Source of the DNA: Candidatus Peribacteria bacterium
GTDB taxonomy: Bacteria > Patescibacteriota > Gracilibacteria > Peribacterales > Peribacteraceae
Assembly (NCBI GenBank): GCA_023245765.1
Contig: JAHFJP010000001.1
Coordinates: forward strand, 23,664 to 87,663
DNA: 64,000 bases
Reading direction: 5' to 3'
Made by a program: the position numbers and the translations under genes. Position 1 is the first letter of the stretch. Every line of letters begins with the position of its first letter. The notes below the pieces were generated by a model. That model ran no database searches and was not told the origin of the DNA. It worked only from the letters and a program-made list of their open reading frames with translations. Below are positions 34,573 to 43,091 of the stretch, piece by piece.

Positions 34573-36486
34573 TCAGGGCGGGGGCGGGGGTGCAGGCGGG
34601 GTCGGTGCGGGTGCGGGAGGTGTGGCGCCCGGCGTGAAGTTGCCAATGTTGTTCTGCCGGCGCGTATCGGTGAGGAACTTCTGCAGTTGATCGTGGCGTG
34701 CCCGGTCGATTCTTCCCGCATTGAGCAGGTGTGTGACGATCTGGCTGTCGGTCTGGTTGTTGAGTGTCGAGAATTGCGATCGTAGTTGCGTAAAGCCCGT
34801 GTTGAGCTGTGCGTGGGCATTGGCGTTGTTTGCTCCGGGGTTGGTGAGCGCCTGCGTAAAGTTCGTTTCGTTGATGTTGGTGACGAACTTCTGATTGTTG
34901 TTGATTTGTTTGATCGCCGCGTCGTTTGCCGGCCCTCCCTGCAGACGCGCTGTTCTGCCGAAGGTACCACGGTCGAGGCGTCCGGTCGCTTCCAGATCCT
35001 GACGGATAGCCCGCGGGTCGATGCCGCGGAGTCCCTGCTGGATCGACATGAATTCCTGTTTGCCTTCGGCGTTTCTGCGGCCCGGCACGGGGATCAGTGG
35101 CAAGCTCATCGGCCACTGAGCGGCGATCGAACCAAGACTGGAACCAATGCCCTGGATGCGTTCGGTGAAGTGACCCATGAAGCCCGCCTTGTCGGCCTTG
35201 AGCGCGTCGAAGCTGTACTTCCAGATGATGAAGAGCGCGATGCCCATCCACAAAAACTGCCACATGTCGCGAATACCAACAAAAACAGGAAGAATCGGGA
35301 AGTTGCCCAGGTTATCCGGTGGCGGCAATTGCGCGCCGGCGTTGAGCATGATGAAGCCGATGACAAACGGCACGGCGACTTTTGCGGGCAGGAAGACGGC
35401 CTGCAAAAAGTGCTCCTGCCATTTCCAGAAGAGATCGCCGTATTCGCCCTCGCGGAGCTTGGGGAACGCGAATCCCAGCGCCACCAGCGGCATAAAGGCG
35501 ATACTGACCCAGATCACCGGGATCCGGATGAAGAATGCCGCCGCCATGGCGAGCAGCGGAAAGACGATCGCGATCTGGATGATCAGCACGAAGACCAGCT
35601 TGATCAAGGTCCCGGAGAGCCGCATGAACGTTGTCGTGAGCCGCTCCCCTGGTCGCTCACTCACTTCAAATGCCGCCGGCTGAATCTGTCCGAGCCACTG
35701 CAGCCGCGCGTGGTTCACCACAAGGCCCTGGAAGATCTTCGTCGGCAGGCGTACCTGTGCGTCGGCCTCGTTGATCGGCACTTTCTGGACGCAGACAAGG
35801 CCCCGCATGGGGCAACGCCAACCGGTTGAACCGTCTCTGGTATCACGGAAGCTCCCGTCTGGTTCGGCGACCGTCCCGATGCGGTCCGCTTCGCTGAGGA
35901 AGCGGAACTGTGTCACGATTTCGCACCGTCGTGGCTCCGTATCACCGGGCTGTGCCGGCATCACGCAGTTATCGGCACCGAGCAGAGAGGGGAGCTGGTA
36001 GATGGTGTACGTGAGGACCTGGGACGCATCGAAGATCACGCGTGGGATGAACCACGAGAAGTTCACGAGGACGAGTCCGATGACGAACTTAAAGAGATGC
36101 TCCTTCATCTTCGTGCCGTCGGCGGTGACAATCATGATCACCGCGCCGATGATGAGCGCGAGAGCGAAGCCCAGGTTTACGAGATCGCGCGTAAACTGCC
36201 ATATTTCACGCAGCATGTTGACGAGGTTCATGTTGAGCTCGCCGTTACTCTGCATGTTCATGCCGAACATGAACTGCGGGTCCATGAGCAGCTCGAGGAC
36301 GGAGAGCAAGAACCAGGAGAGGAATTGCAGAACCGAAAAGAGCACCGCAGCAATCTGCGTCGCACCCGAGACTGTCGATGTCGAGAGGCTCGGCGTCTGG
36401 GCAAAAACCGGGTGGGGAAGAATCACACAGAAAACCGCAATAACGACCAGGGAAAGTAGGCCTCTGAGGAGTTTTCGGGCAGACAT
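34573..36486 (-). CDS. polytopic secretion-like membrane protein (VirB6/TrbL-like layout)
   Basis: 637 aa. A signal peptide (LLSLVVIAVFCVILPHPVFAQ) is followed by about six membrane helices, including LVNLGFALALIIGAVIMIVTA and LFKFVIGLVLVNFSWFIPRVI. A periplasmic loop with four Cys (GADNCVMP, RRCEIV, GWRCPMRGLVC) comes next, then a long soluble, Gln/Asn-rich C-terminal region and a final Pro-rich tail. The layout recalls the VirB6/TrbL channel proteins of type IV secretion systems, but homology is not proven. A -10 TATACT lies 10 nt before the ATG. Confidence 0.55.
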   Translation of the reverse strand: MSARKLLRGLLSLVVIAVFCVILPHPVFAQTPSLSTSTVSGATQIAAVLFSVLQFLSWFLLSVLELLMDPQFMFGMNMQSNGELNMNLVNMLREIWQFTRDLVNLGFALALIIGAVIMIVTADGTKMKEHLFKFVIGLVLVNFSWFIPRVIFDASQVLTYTIYQLPSLLGADNCVMPAQPGDTEPRRCEIVTQFRFLSEADRIGTVAEPDGSFRDTRDGSTGWRCPMRGLVCVQKVPINEADAQVRLPTKIFQGLVVNHARLQWLGQIQPAAFEVSERPGERLTTTFMRLSGTLIKLVFVLIIQIAIVFPLLAMAAAFFIRIPVIWVSIAFMPLVALGFAFPKLREGEYGDLFWKWQEHFLQAVFLPAKVAVPFVIGFIMLNAGAQLPPPDNLGNFPILPVFVGIRDMWQFLWMGIALFIIWKYSFDALKADKAGFMGHFTERIQGIGSSLGSIAAQWPMSLPLIPVPGRRNAEGKQEFMSIQQGLRGIDPRAIRQDLEATGRLDRGTFGRTARLQGGPANDAAIKQINNNQKFVTNINETNFTQALTNPGANNANAHAQLNTGFTQLRSQFSTLNNQTDSQIVTHLLNAGRIDRARHDQLQKFLTDTRRQNNIGNFTPGATPPAPAPTPPAPPPPP

Positions 36487-36793
36487 AAATCCAAGAAGTA
36501 TACCAGTTTTTCGTGTTCTTTGCCATCTACAGTTGGAGCATCAGGATGCGCAAAGATGCAGTTTTTTTCAGAGAAATGCCGATCGTGTGAATAGGGTGGG
36601 GAGAGGACTAGTACGGCGCCATAATTAGGAAATTTCGTGACTCTATTTTGTGTTCAACAATGATGAATAAATTTAACAAAAATGATCATATTAAGCTATT
36701 TGAAGCCAAAATATGTGAATAATATATATGTTCATTATGTCGTATACTTTTCTTGCGCTATCCATGTACTCATGAGTACTGTTTGTGATCAGC
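36487..36793. promoter_or_regulatory. AT-rich divergent intergenic region with operator-like palindrome
   Basis: 307 nt without a gene. It holds the minus -10 TATACT (36502-36497) for the secretion-like gene and the plus -10 TATACT (36743-36748) for the HTH regulator. A perfect 14-bp palindrome, GTACTCATGAGTAC (36766-36779), sits between that promoter and the regulator start. The stretch 36640-36740 is strongly AT-rich. No RNA gene is recognised. Confidence 0.55.
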
Positions 36794-37381
36794 ATGTCCT
36801 CATCCACTCTCAAAGCACTGTTTTCGTCGCAGACGCGGGTCAAACTGCTCTCGACGTTCCTGCTCCATCCGGATAGTGAATATTTCATCCGTGAGCTCAC
36901 ACGACTCCTCGGCGAGCAAATTAACTCCATCCGTCGTGAACTCGAAAATCTCCGCCGCGTGGGACTCGTGAAGGCACGGCATCGCAACCGCAAGAAGTAC
37001 TACCGCGTCGATACCGAGTTTCCGCTCTACCAGGATCTGCGCAATCTCTTCAGCAAGGAGGTACAGGCCGAAAGCCCGATCGTTGCGAGTCTCAAGAACA
37101 TGCCGAATATTGCACTGATCGTCCTCGCGGGATCCTTTGCAGGGACCGAGAGCAAGGTCGATCTGCTCATCGTCGGTACGGTCAAAAAGGAACTCATCGA
37201 AGCGCTGCTGCTCCAGGATCCGGAGATGAAACACGTGAAGTATTCGATTTTCCCGGAGGCGGACTTCCTCTACCGCCTGAGCCTGAAGGACCGCTTCATT
37301 CTCGAGATTCTCAACGATCCCCGGCATATCACGGTGCTGAATACGATTGGCGAGAAGATCGCAGAGGCGCAGGGAAAATAG
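36794..37381 (+). CDS. winged-helix regulator with nucleotidyltransferase-like domain
   Basis: 195 aa from ATG 36794. Residues 5-75 form an ArsR-like winged helix (VKLLSTFLLHPDSEYFIRELTRLLGE, then LRRVGLVKARHRNRKKYYRV). The C-terminal half resembles a minimal nucleotidyltransferase fold (IVLAGSFAGTESKVDLLIVG), a combination seen in MarR/ArsR-type regulators of mobile or sensory loci. It probably binds the palindrome 15-28 nt upstream of its own start. rplS follows after the 9-nt repeat. Confidence 0.72.
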   Translation: MSSSTLKALFSSQTRVKLLSTFLLHPDSEYFIRELTRLLGEQINSIRRELENLRRVGLVKARHRNRKKYYRVDTEFPLYQDLRNLFSKEVQAESPIVASLKNMPNIALIVLAGSFAGTESKVDLLIVGTVKKELIEALLLQDPEMKHVKYSIFPEADFLYRLSLKDRFILEILNDPRHITVLNTIGEKIAEAQGK

Positions 37382-37495
37382 GAGGGCTGCGAAGGGTAAA
37401 AAGGGTTGAGAGGGTTGAGAGGATTTTGGGTTTTTCCTTTTCCGCCCTCTTTACCGTCGTAGCCCTCGCTCGCCCTCCTCTTGCGGCTACCGAAA
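37382..37495. repeat. inverted repeat with 9-nt units before rplS
   Basis: Left arm: units like GAGGGCTGC, GAAGGGTAA, AAAGGGTTG, AGAGGGTTG (37382-37424). Right arm: CCGCCCTCT, TTACCGTCG, TAGCCCTCG, CTCGCCCTC (37441-37480), complementary overall. Confidence 0.65.
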
Positions 37496-37517
37496 ACTCG
37501 TGTAACCTGTTCCGGCT

Positions 37518-37967
37518 ATGACTTCGCAATTGCTTCATACGCAGGCCAAGAAATACCTCCGCAAAGTCCCTGACGTTGCGCCGGGCAACACCGTGCGTGT
37601 GCATGAGCGGGTCAAGGAAGGCGAAAAAGAGCGGACCCAGATCTTCGAAGGACTGATCATCGGCATTCATCGCGGTCACTCGCAAACCGACGCGTCCTTT
37701 ACCGTGCGCCGGATCGTCTCGGGCGTGGGTGTCGAAAAGGTCTTCCCGATGCATTCGCCGGTCGTAGAGAAGATCGAGGTGAAGAAAATTGCGAAGGTTC
37801 GCCGCGCGCGCCTCAACTTCCTCCGCGGTCGAAAGGGCAAAGCGGCGAGGATGAGTGAGCGGTTCACGACCTCAGAAGAGTTCGGTCAGGCAGTGGCGGA
37901 TGAGCCGGTTGTTGCAAAAGAAGAAGTGAAGGCAGAGGCCGAAGTGGTCGCGGAAAAGAAGGCGTAG
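37518..37967 (+). CDS. rplS: 50S ribosomal protein L19
   Basis: 149 aa. The L19 core is complete: PGNTVRVHERVKEGEKERTQIFEGLIIG, then SFTVRRIVSGVGVEKVFPMHSPVVEKIEV and RRARLNFLRGRKGKAAR. About 35 extra residues, Glu/Ala/Lys-rich, extend the C-terminus. L19 sits at the subunit interface. TAACCT lies 9 nt before the ATG. Confidence 0.95.
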   Translation: MTSQLLHTQAKKYLRKVPDVAPGNTVRVHERVKEGEKERTQIFEGLIIGIHRGHSQTDASFTVRRIVSGVGVEKVFPMHSPVVEKIEVKKIAKVRRARLNFLRGRKGKAARMSERFTTSEEFGQAVADEPVVAKEEVKAEAEVVAEKKA

Positions 37968-37976
37968 TTTAGCGCT

Positions 37977-38624
37977 TCAGTATCCCAGGATTTCCATCAG
38001 ATCTTCAATTTTGTCGATCACGAAATCTGCCCCCACAGTCGCTCCTTCAGGAGTTTCTTTTGTCGTCAGAAGACAGGCGGACATATGAGCGCGTTTCGCC
38101 GCCTGAACATCAACATGTTGATCGCCGACATACATGCATGCTGTGGGCGCGATGCCGATGCGCTCCGCAAGCAACAAGAGGCCATACGGATCGGGCTTCA
38201 TCTTCGTTCCCGTGTCATCGCGCGTCACGATGGTCGCGAAGAGTGATGAGAGGTGGAGTCGTTCGTCCATTGCGTCAACGAAGCGCCGTCGCGATCCCGT
38301 CATCATGCCGAGCGGTCCGAGTGCTGCGCAGCGTTGCAGTGTCTTCTGTGCTCCTCCGGTCCACTGCACGTGTTCACGCAGGAGGCTGGCAAAACGGTTA
38401 TCACGATCATGATAAAAGTGCTCGTTCTCCTGAGGGTCGGCTCCGCATTGTTCAAGGATGCCTTCGTAGTGCAGGCCGGCGTGATAGAAGTCCGTGAGGA
38501 ACCTCTCGGCGTCCATGACGACGCCCAGCGGTGCCAATGCCCGGAGATTCGCCTTTATCCACAGCGGCACGCTATCGACCAGCGTTCCATCAAGATCGAA
38601 GAGAATCGCTTTCGGTTGGGGCAT
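37977..38624 (-). CDS. HAD-family phosphatase (phosphoglycolate-phosphatase-like)
   Basis: 215 aa. HAD motifs: I ILFDLDGTLVDSVP (nucleophile Asp near residue 10), II MMTGS (about 112), III GTKMKPDPYG and IV YVGDQHVDVQAAK. A helical C1 cap lies between I and II. Substrate unknown; such enzymes remove phosphate from small metabolites. On the minus strand, TACACT (38636-38631) lies exactly 6 nt before ATG 38624, back to back with the csaB-like promoter. Confidence 0.85.
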   Translation of the reverse strand: MPQPKAILFDLDGTLVDSVPLWIKANLRALAPLGVVMDAERFLTDFYHAGLHYEGILEQCGADPQENEHFYHDRDNRFASLLREHVQWTGGAQKTLQRCAALGPLGMMTGSRRRFVDAMDERLHLSSLFATIVTRDDTGTKMKPDPYGLLLLAERIGIAPTACMYVGDQHVDVQAAKRAHMSACLLTTKETPEGATVGADFVIDKIEDLMEILGY

Positions 38625-38630
38625 GCGGAT

Positions 38631-38654
38631 AGTGTAGCGCTCTATGCGTATACT
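38631..38654. promoter_or_regulatory. back-to-back -10 boxes, HAD gene and csaB-like gene
   Basis: Minus TACACT (38636-38631) and plus TATACT (38649-38654) are 12 nt apart. Each ends 6 nt before its own ATG, so the whole divergent regulatory region is only 36 nt and the -35 regions must lie inside the opposite gene. Confidence 0.6.
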
Positions 38655-38660
38655 CTCTCC

Positions 38661-39647
38661 ATGCGCTGTCTTCTCATCGGCAACTACGGCGTGGGGAACT
38701 TGGGCGACGAAGCACTCAAAGACTATTTTCTGACGCGCTTTCCGGATATTGAATGGACGGTCCTCTCCGCGTCTCCCAGGACGTCGTCAGACGTTCCCCG
38801 GCTGCCCTTTGGCCTGCGATCACTCTTCACGCCATGGTGGAACACGCTCCGCGCGTTTAGAGCCTCTGACGCGGTCGTATTCGGCGGCGGGTCGCTCTTC
38901 ACGGATGTCGAGTCTGTGTACGCGTGTATGCTCTGGTGGTGGCATGCACGAATCGCGAGATTATTCGGCAAGCCCGTCATCCTCGCATTCCAGGGTATTG
39001 GTCCATTCAAGACGAGCGTGGGGGAGTGGTGCGCGAGGGACGTCATTTCCCGGGCGGCATTCGTGTCGGTGAGGGATGAAGAGAGCGGGGAGAGAGTGAA
39101 GAAGTGGACCCGCCTTCGCCAAGGCTTCGGTGGGCAAGAAGTGGAAAGTGGAAAGTGGACGGAAGTTTTCCTGACGGCTGATCCGGTGTTGAGTCTTCTT
39201 GAAGGCTCGTCGCAGACGTCAGGTCTTGCCATTGCGCTGATTCCACGGGCGAATTCAGGTGATGACTTTTTGGCGCAGGCAATGAGCGTTGTGGAGCGCG
39301 ACCCATCATCCGTGGTGATTATCTCCATGCAGGTGGACTCGTCTGACGAGCGTTCCTTCTGTCTCTCGCTGAAGGAAGCCATCGGTGTGAGAGCAGCGAT
39401 TCATGTAGTCCAATCACTCCATGAGCTTTCGGCCCAGCTCTCGCGGAGCTCACGGGTGGTCACGGCGCGGTACCATGGTGCACTCGCGGCGCTCGCTCTG
39501 GGGATCCCTGTCGATATCATTGCCCAGCATCCGGGTGACAAGCTCGATGCACTTAGGACGATTCAGGGAACCACGGGTATTGAGGAGCTGCAGCGGCTTG
39601 TACAGGATGGTGAGCGGGAATTGCTAAAATATTTAAATATGTTATAA
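38661..39647 (+). CDS. polysaccharide pyruvyl transferase family protein (CsaB-like)
   Basis: 328 aa from ATG 38661. Family landmarks: LIGNYGVGNLGDEAL at the start, VVFGGGSLFTD near residue 75, GIGPFKTSVG near 115, and RYHGALAALALGIPVDIIA near the C-terminus. CsaB-type enzymes transfer pyruvate to cell-wall polysaccharide, creating S-layer anchoring sites. TATACT ends 6 nt before the ATG. A 27-nt palindromic element (39109-39135) inserted in frame encodes the stretch LRQGFGGQ, followed by GTGGAAA-type repeats; both look like insertions into a surface loop. Confidence 0.82.
   Translation: MRCLLIGNYGVGNLGDEALKDYFLTRFPDIEWTVLSASPRTSSDVPRLPFGLRSLFTPWWNTLRAFRASDAVVFGGGSLFTDVESVYACMLWWWHARIARLFGKPVILAFQGIGPFKTSVGEWCARDVISRAAFVSVRDEESGERVKKWTRLRQGFGGQEVESGKWTEVFLTADPVLSLLEGSSQTSGLAIALIPRANSGDDFLAQAMSVVERDPSSVVIISMQVDSSDERSFCLSLKEAIGVRAAIHVVQSLHELSAQLSRSSRVVTARYHGALAALALGIPVDIIAQHPGDKLDALRTIQGTTGIEELQRLVQDGERELLKYLNML
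39109..39135 (+). repeat. in-frame palindromic element (GFGGQ type), copy 1
   Basis: An imperfect palindrome around CCTTCGCCAAGGCTTCGG lies inside the csaB-like gene and is read as LRQGFGGQ. A near-identical element in the same reading frame lies in the gene at 49589. Confidence 0.7.
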
Positions 39648-39648
39648 T
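39621..39648 (+). promoter_or_regulatory. promoter of the 39658 membrane-protein gene
   Basis: TTGCTA (39621-39626), 16-nt spacer, TATAAT (39643-39648); the -10 box overlaps the csaB-like stop codon and ends 9 nt before the next ATG. Confidence 0.65.
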
Positions 39649-39657
39649 AGCAACAAC

Positions 39658-40236
39658 ATGCACATCACTCAACGACGACTCAAATCGTTCGCCATCGCGC
39701 ACGACTCGCTCCCGGCGTTCCATGCGGGCTATCTGGCCGTGACGGTGCTTATTGCAGCGCTGCTCAATGTCGGCGCATTTGCCCTGCTCATCGCTGCGCA
39801 CGCTGCGCTCGATTTCGTGAAGTACCGCGAGGTGCACGGGCGGTCCTGGCACCAGACACTCCTCTCGACGTTGCGTGAAAGTCTTCTCGATCTCTTCCTG
39901 CTCTTCGGGGCACTGGTGCTTGCCGTCTACCTCCATCATGGGAGTTCGCTCATCGCGCTGAGCGGCCTCGCGCGTGCGGAAGCCTCGTTTTTCCGTGGGA
40001 TTATTCTTCTCGCGCCTCGCGTCGAAATCCTCTGGAACGGCGTGTGGATTTTTTCGAATTTCAAGCAGCACCTCTTCGTCTCTCTTGAAGCATCGGGACC
40101 ATGGAAGAGATCCGAGCGGCTCTTTGTGCTGGGAGTTGCCGTTTCGCTCTTGCTGATTGCACTGTCATTCCAGTTCTTCGATACGGAGGGGGTCGTCAAG
40201 ATTCTGGATAATCAACTGGTGCCGTGGAGAATCTAA
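39658..40236 (+). CDS. polytopic membrane protein, 192 aa
   Basis: Four or five hydrophobic segments, for example LAVTVLIAALLNVGAFALLIAAHAAL and LFVLGVAVSLLLIALSFQF, with a His-rich short loop. No family recognised. It lies 10 nt after the csaB-like gene but has its own promoter. Its 3' end overlaps the convergent TsaE-HD gene by 4 nt. Confidence 0.6.
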   Translation: MHITQRRLKSFAIAHDSLPAFHAGYLAVTVLIAALLNVGAFALLIAAHAALDFVKYREVHGRSWHQTLLSTLRESLLDLFLLFGALVLAVYLHHGSSLIALSGLARAEASFFRGIILLAPRVEILWNGVWIFSNFKQHLFVSLEASGPWKRSERLFVLGVAVSLLLIALSFQFFDTEGVVKILDNQLVPWRI

Positions 40237-41285
40237 AACGGCGGTCCATCCGGAAACAGTTGCCTCTCCACGTCCTTCACCTGCGCATACCATCGTTTGT
40301 GCTCTTCGCTGATGGTGCCGTTGCCATACCGCTCCGCAAAATCCGCGAAGCGCTCCTCCAGGCTTACGACCGTGTCGAGCATCACGCGCTTGTCGGCGTA
40401 GAAGAGAATTTTTTGCTCGATCGTTCCATCGGCTGCCGGCGGACGCTTGAGACCATGAAAGAACACGATGGACCCGAGGACGGGGAATTCCCGCTCGCTC
40501 AGGAAGGCAGTGCAGGCTTCTTCGTGATGCATGCCGGGGTAGCGTTTACGGACGGATTCCCACACGCTCTCATGGTCCGGGCTGTGATGGATCCCGCTGG
40601 GGTGGCCGCCCAGGCGGAAGTCGAGAAAACGGAAAAGGTCGTGCACGCGGGCTGCCCGCATGAGCGCCTGCGGCCGGATGATCCTGCCCTGGCGCATCAG
40701 ATACTCCGCATATCGCCCACAGAGTGCTGCGACTGCTTCGCAGTGATCAATGATGTGCTCGGGAAGAAGAACGTCATGGCGCCATGCTGCTATTGCTTCA
40801 TCGGACGGAAGTGCAGCGTCATGAAAGGCGCAGGCAACGGTTCTTGATCCCGCCGTATCTTCGGCAACATCGAGGTGAATCACATGCCCCGATGCGATCA
40901 GGCGATCCAGAGACACACGATCGGACCATTCGATGGCGCGTATGCCGGCAAAGTGCTCCGATCCGCGCAGGAGATCTGCCGACTGTTCGGGTGTCAGCCG
41001 GTACAAATCCAGATGAATAAATTCGTTTTGCAGGGGCGATTCGCGAATCGCCCGTACAGGATTCGTGATCATATAGCGTTGTTCCAGCGCGTAGGTAGGG
41101 CTCGTCAGATTGTCCTGAATGCCCAGTGCGGATGCCAGTCCCTGGAGCAGCGTCGTCTTGCCGGCGCCGAGTTCCCCGGTCAGGGCAATCGTGACCGGAC
41201 GCTCGTAGAGTGTGGATAGTAAAGAAATGCCAATAGAACGCATTTCTAACGCGTTCTGTGCCGTTACTGTGCATTTGTCATACAT
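40233..41285 (-). CDS. tsaE: TsaE-like ATPase fused to an HD-domain hydrolase
   Basis: 350 aa from ATG 41285; TTG 41300 is an alternative. Residues about 10-150 are TsaE: Walker A GELGAGKTTLLQGL, then LTSPTYALEQRY, FIHLDLYRL and IRAIEWSDRV. TsaE works with TsaB and TsaD to make t6A37 in tRNAs reading ANN codons. The remaining about 190 residues form an HD-type domain: HIIDHCEAVAALC, RAARVHDLF (the HD pair), HHEEACTAFL and FYADKRV. TsaE is normally about 150 aa, so this is an unusual fusion. A TATTAT box lies 23 nt upstream, overlapping the divergent M23 promoter. Confidence 0.82.
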   Translation of the reverse strand: MYDKCTVTAQNALEMRSIGISLLSTLYERPVTIALTGELGAGKTTLLQGLASALGIQDNLTSPTYALEQRYMITNPVRAIRESPLQNEFIHLDLYRLTPEQSADLLRGSEHFAGIRAIEWSDRVSLDRLIASGHVIHLDVAEDTAGSRTVACAFHDAALPSDEAIAAWRHDVLLPEHIIDHCEAVAALCGRYAEYLMRQGRIIRPQALMRAARVHDLFRFLDFRLGGHPSGIHHSPDHESVWESVRKRYPGMHHEEACTAFLSEREFPVLGSIVFFHGLKRPPAADGTIEQKILFYADKRVMLDTVVSLEERFADFAERYGNGTISEEHKRWYAQVKDVERQLFPDGPPF

Positions 41286-41313
41286 TGATAATTTGGTCAA
41301 ATAATTGTATAAT
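41285..41313 (+). promoter_or_regulatory. promoter of the M23 peptidase gene
   Basis: TTGATA (41285-41290), 17-nt spacer, TATAAT (41308-41313), the best sigma-70-like match in the window. A seven-codon frame (ATG 41318 to TGA 41341) overlaps the peptidase ATG (41338) by ATGA and could couple translation. Confidence 0.7.
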
Positions 41314-41337
41314 AGACATGTACATCAATATCAGTCT

Positions 41338-42744
41338 ATGACAATTGTATCGAAGCGGAAGTTCGGCTTCACATCGAGTTCCGTGTATCGCCGGAAAGAG
41401 CCTCATGCGTTCGCGTACCTCTCCGAGCGCGCGACGTTCTGGATCGCCGTGCTCTCCATTTTCGCGTTCGTCACCGGCAACATGGTCGGGCAGAACGGGT
41501 GGCACGTCTTCTGGAAATCCGTGCTGGGGGAGGGGGGCGACTCGATGATCGTCTTCACGGGGATGGTGCCGCCGGTCCCCAAAATTCCCGATTATGACAA
41601 ATGGGCGAAACTCGGCGGGTCGCCGCGCACCAATACTTTCCGCCAGGTTCCGGTCGATCTTCTGGTGGCGATGCCTACCTACATCCGGTACGGAGACGAC
41701 ACCAAATCCAACCCCGGCCTGCGCCGGACGTACTTCGTCGAACACCTCGGAACGTACGAGACGGGCCGTGGGAAGGGGAGCCACGTGGGCGAAGATATCT
41801 CGCTCCCCGAGGGGACGCCGATCCAGTCGGTGGCAAACGGTATCGTCGATAAGGTCGGAAATGATCCGGGAGGCTACGGCAATTACGTGCTCATCCGGCA
41901 TCCGAACGTCCCGGACGTGGAGGAAAAGGGGAAGAAATCGACGATTTACTCGGTCTACGCGCACCTTAGTACCGTGCTCGTGCAGGAGAACATGGTTGTT
42001 CTAAAAGGCGATCAGATCGCCCTGAGCGGCATGACGGGCAACGCCTCTGCTCCGCACCTGCACTTCCAGATGGACCGGTCGGACGCGCCATTTCATCCAT
42101 ACTGGCCGTTCAGTTCCGCCGACCAGCGCAGTGCGCACATGAACTTTGTCCAGGCGATCGATGCCGGTCTCAAGCGCGAGAACGGCGTGCAGTACACGCT
42201 CGATCCGATGCTCACGGTGCAGGCCTATGAGACCTACGCAGGGCCGGTGGTTGCCGATGCCTCGGCCGCGTCGTCCGCGCAGGCCAGTTCTTCCAGTCGC
42301 GCGCGATTGACGATGGAAGAGCGCAGGCAGCAACGGGTGATCAAGCTCGCCGCGCAGAAGACGACGCTCGTTGCGTATAACGACAACACGCCGATCGTGG
42401 CGATCCCCGCAGCCGCATCGTCTTCGGCGAAACCCGGTGAGGGAACCGTTGCCAGTGTTCGGTTCCTCCATAGCGGTTCGTTCCAGGATCGCGGCTGGCA
42501 GACGCTCACCATCACACTGCTCGATGCGGCCGGTGACACGATTCAAACGCCGGTGACGGGTGACGGGAAGATCCATCTCTCCACAGCCTTCGGACGCGCG
42601 GATTTCGACCCGCAGGACGTTCCATTCTCCTCGTTCAAGAACGGCGTCTACCGTGCGAAGATTCTTCCGCACGAAGGGCAGACGGTGGTGGTCCGCGAAG
42701 AACTGACCGGTTCGATGAGCCAGCCGATGAAGTACGTGCGATAA
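41338..42744 (+). CDS. M23-family peptidase, membrane-anchored
   Basis: 468 aa. One membrane segment near residues 31-53 (FWIAVLSIFAFVTGNMVG), then an extracytoplasmic LytM domain: KGSHVGEDISLPEGTPI (about 145-161, zinc His and Asp), YGNYVLIRHP, and HLHFQMD (about 239, zinc His). The region from about 300 on contains a Ser/Ala-rich linker and a beta-rich C-terminal domain. M23 enzymes cut peptidoglycan cross-bridges; some act in division or pilus passage. The catalytic set appears complete. Confidence 0.85.
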   Translation: MTIVSKRKFGFTSSSVYRRKEPHAFAYLSERATFWIAVLSIFAFVTGNMVGQNGWHVFWKSVLGEGGDSMIVFTGMVPPVPKIPDYDKWAKLGGSPRTNTFRQVPVDLLVAMPTYIRYGDDTKSNPGLRRTYFVEHLGTYETGRGKGSHVGEDISLPEGTPIQSVANGIVDKVGNDPGGYGNYVLIRHPNVPDVEEKGKKSTIYSVYAHLSTVLVQENMVVLKGDQIALSGMTGNASAPHLHFQMDRSDAPFHPYWPFSSADQRSAHMNFVQAIDAGLKRENGVQYTLDPMLTVQAYETYAGPVVADASAASSAQASSSSRARLTMEERRQQRVIKLAAQKTTLVAYNDNTPIVAIPAAASSSAKPGEGTVASVRFLHSGSFQDRGWQTLTITLLDAAGDTIQTPVTGDGKIHLSTAFGRADFDPQDVPFSSFKNGVYRAKILPHEGQTVVVREELTGSMSQPMKYVR

Positions 42745-42764
42745 AGGATGTCTTCAAGTAATCA

Positions 42765-43091
42765 TCATGGTTCCTCGACCATCGGCAGAATGTGAATCGC
42801 CGGCTCCTCATACGGATGAGCTTTTCTGACGGCTTTCAGAAGAGCAATCAGGTCCACGCCGTCGGGAATGACGACTTCGATCCGTTCTTCCTCCACTTCT
42901 TCAATCTTCCCCACGGAGCCGATATGCGGCTCCGCTCCCTTCAAGGGCCGGAAGCGGCCGATGCCCCGGCAGCTAAAGGAGCAGCTGTCGTAGTTGCCGA
43001 TGCGGCCTGTTCCGCTGGAAGCGAGAGCGACGCGGACTGCCTGTGCATGTGTCAGAGGAACGTAGATGATGAGGTGGTGGCGCATAGTCAT
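42765..43091 (-). CDS. CutA/NIF3-insert-like small protein
   Basis: 108 aa from ATG 43091, which overlaps the upstream transferase stop as ATGA. A ferredoxin-like alpha/beta domain: HHLIIYVPLTHAQAVRVALASSGTGRIGNYDSCSFSC at the start and AVRKAHPYEEPAIHILPM at the end. This matches the YqfO insert (NIF3-associated, CutA-like) found alone in many bacteria. It is a trimeric or PII-like small domain of unknown function. Confidence 0.72.
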   Translation of the reverse strand: MTMRHHLIIYVPLTHAQAVRVALASSGTGRIGNYDSCSFSCRGIGRFRPLKGAEPHIGSVGKIEEVEEERIEVVIPDGVDLIALLKAVRKAHPYEEPAIHILPMVEEP

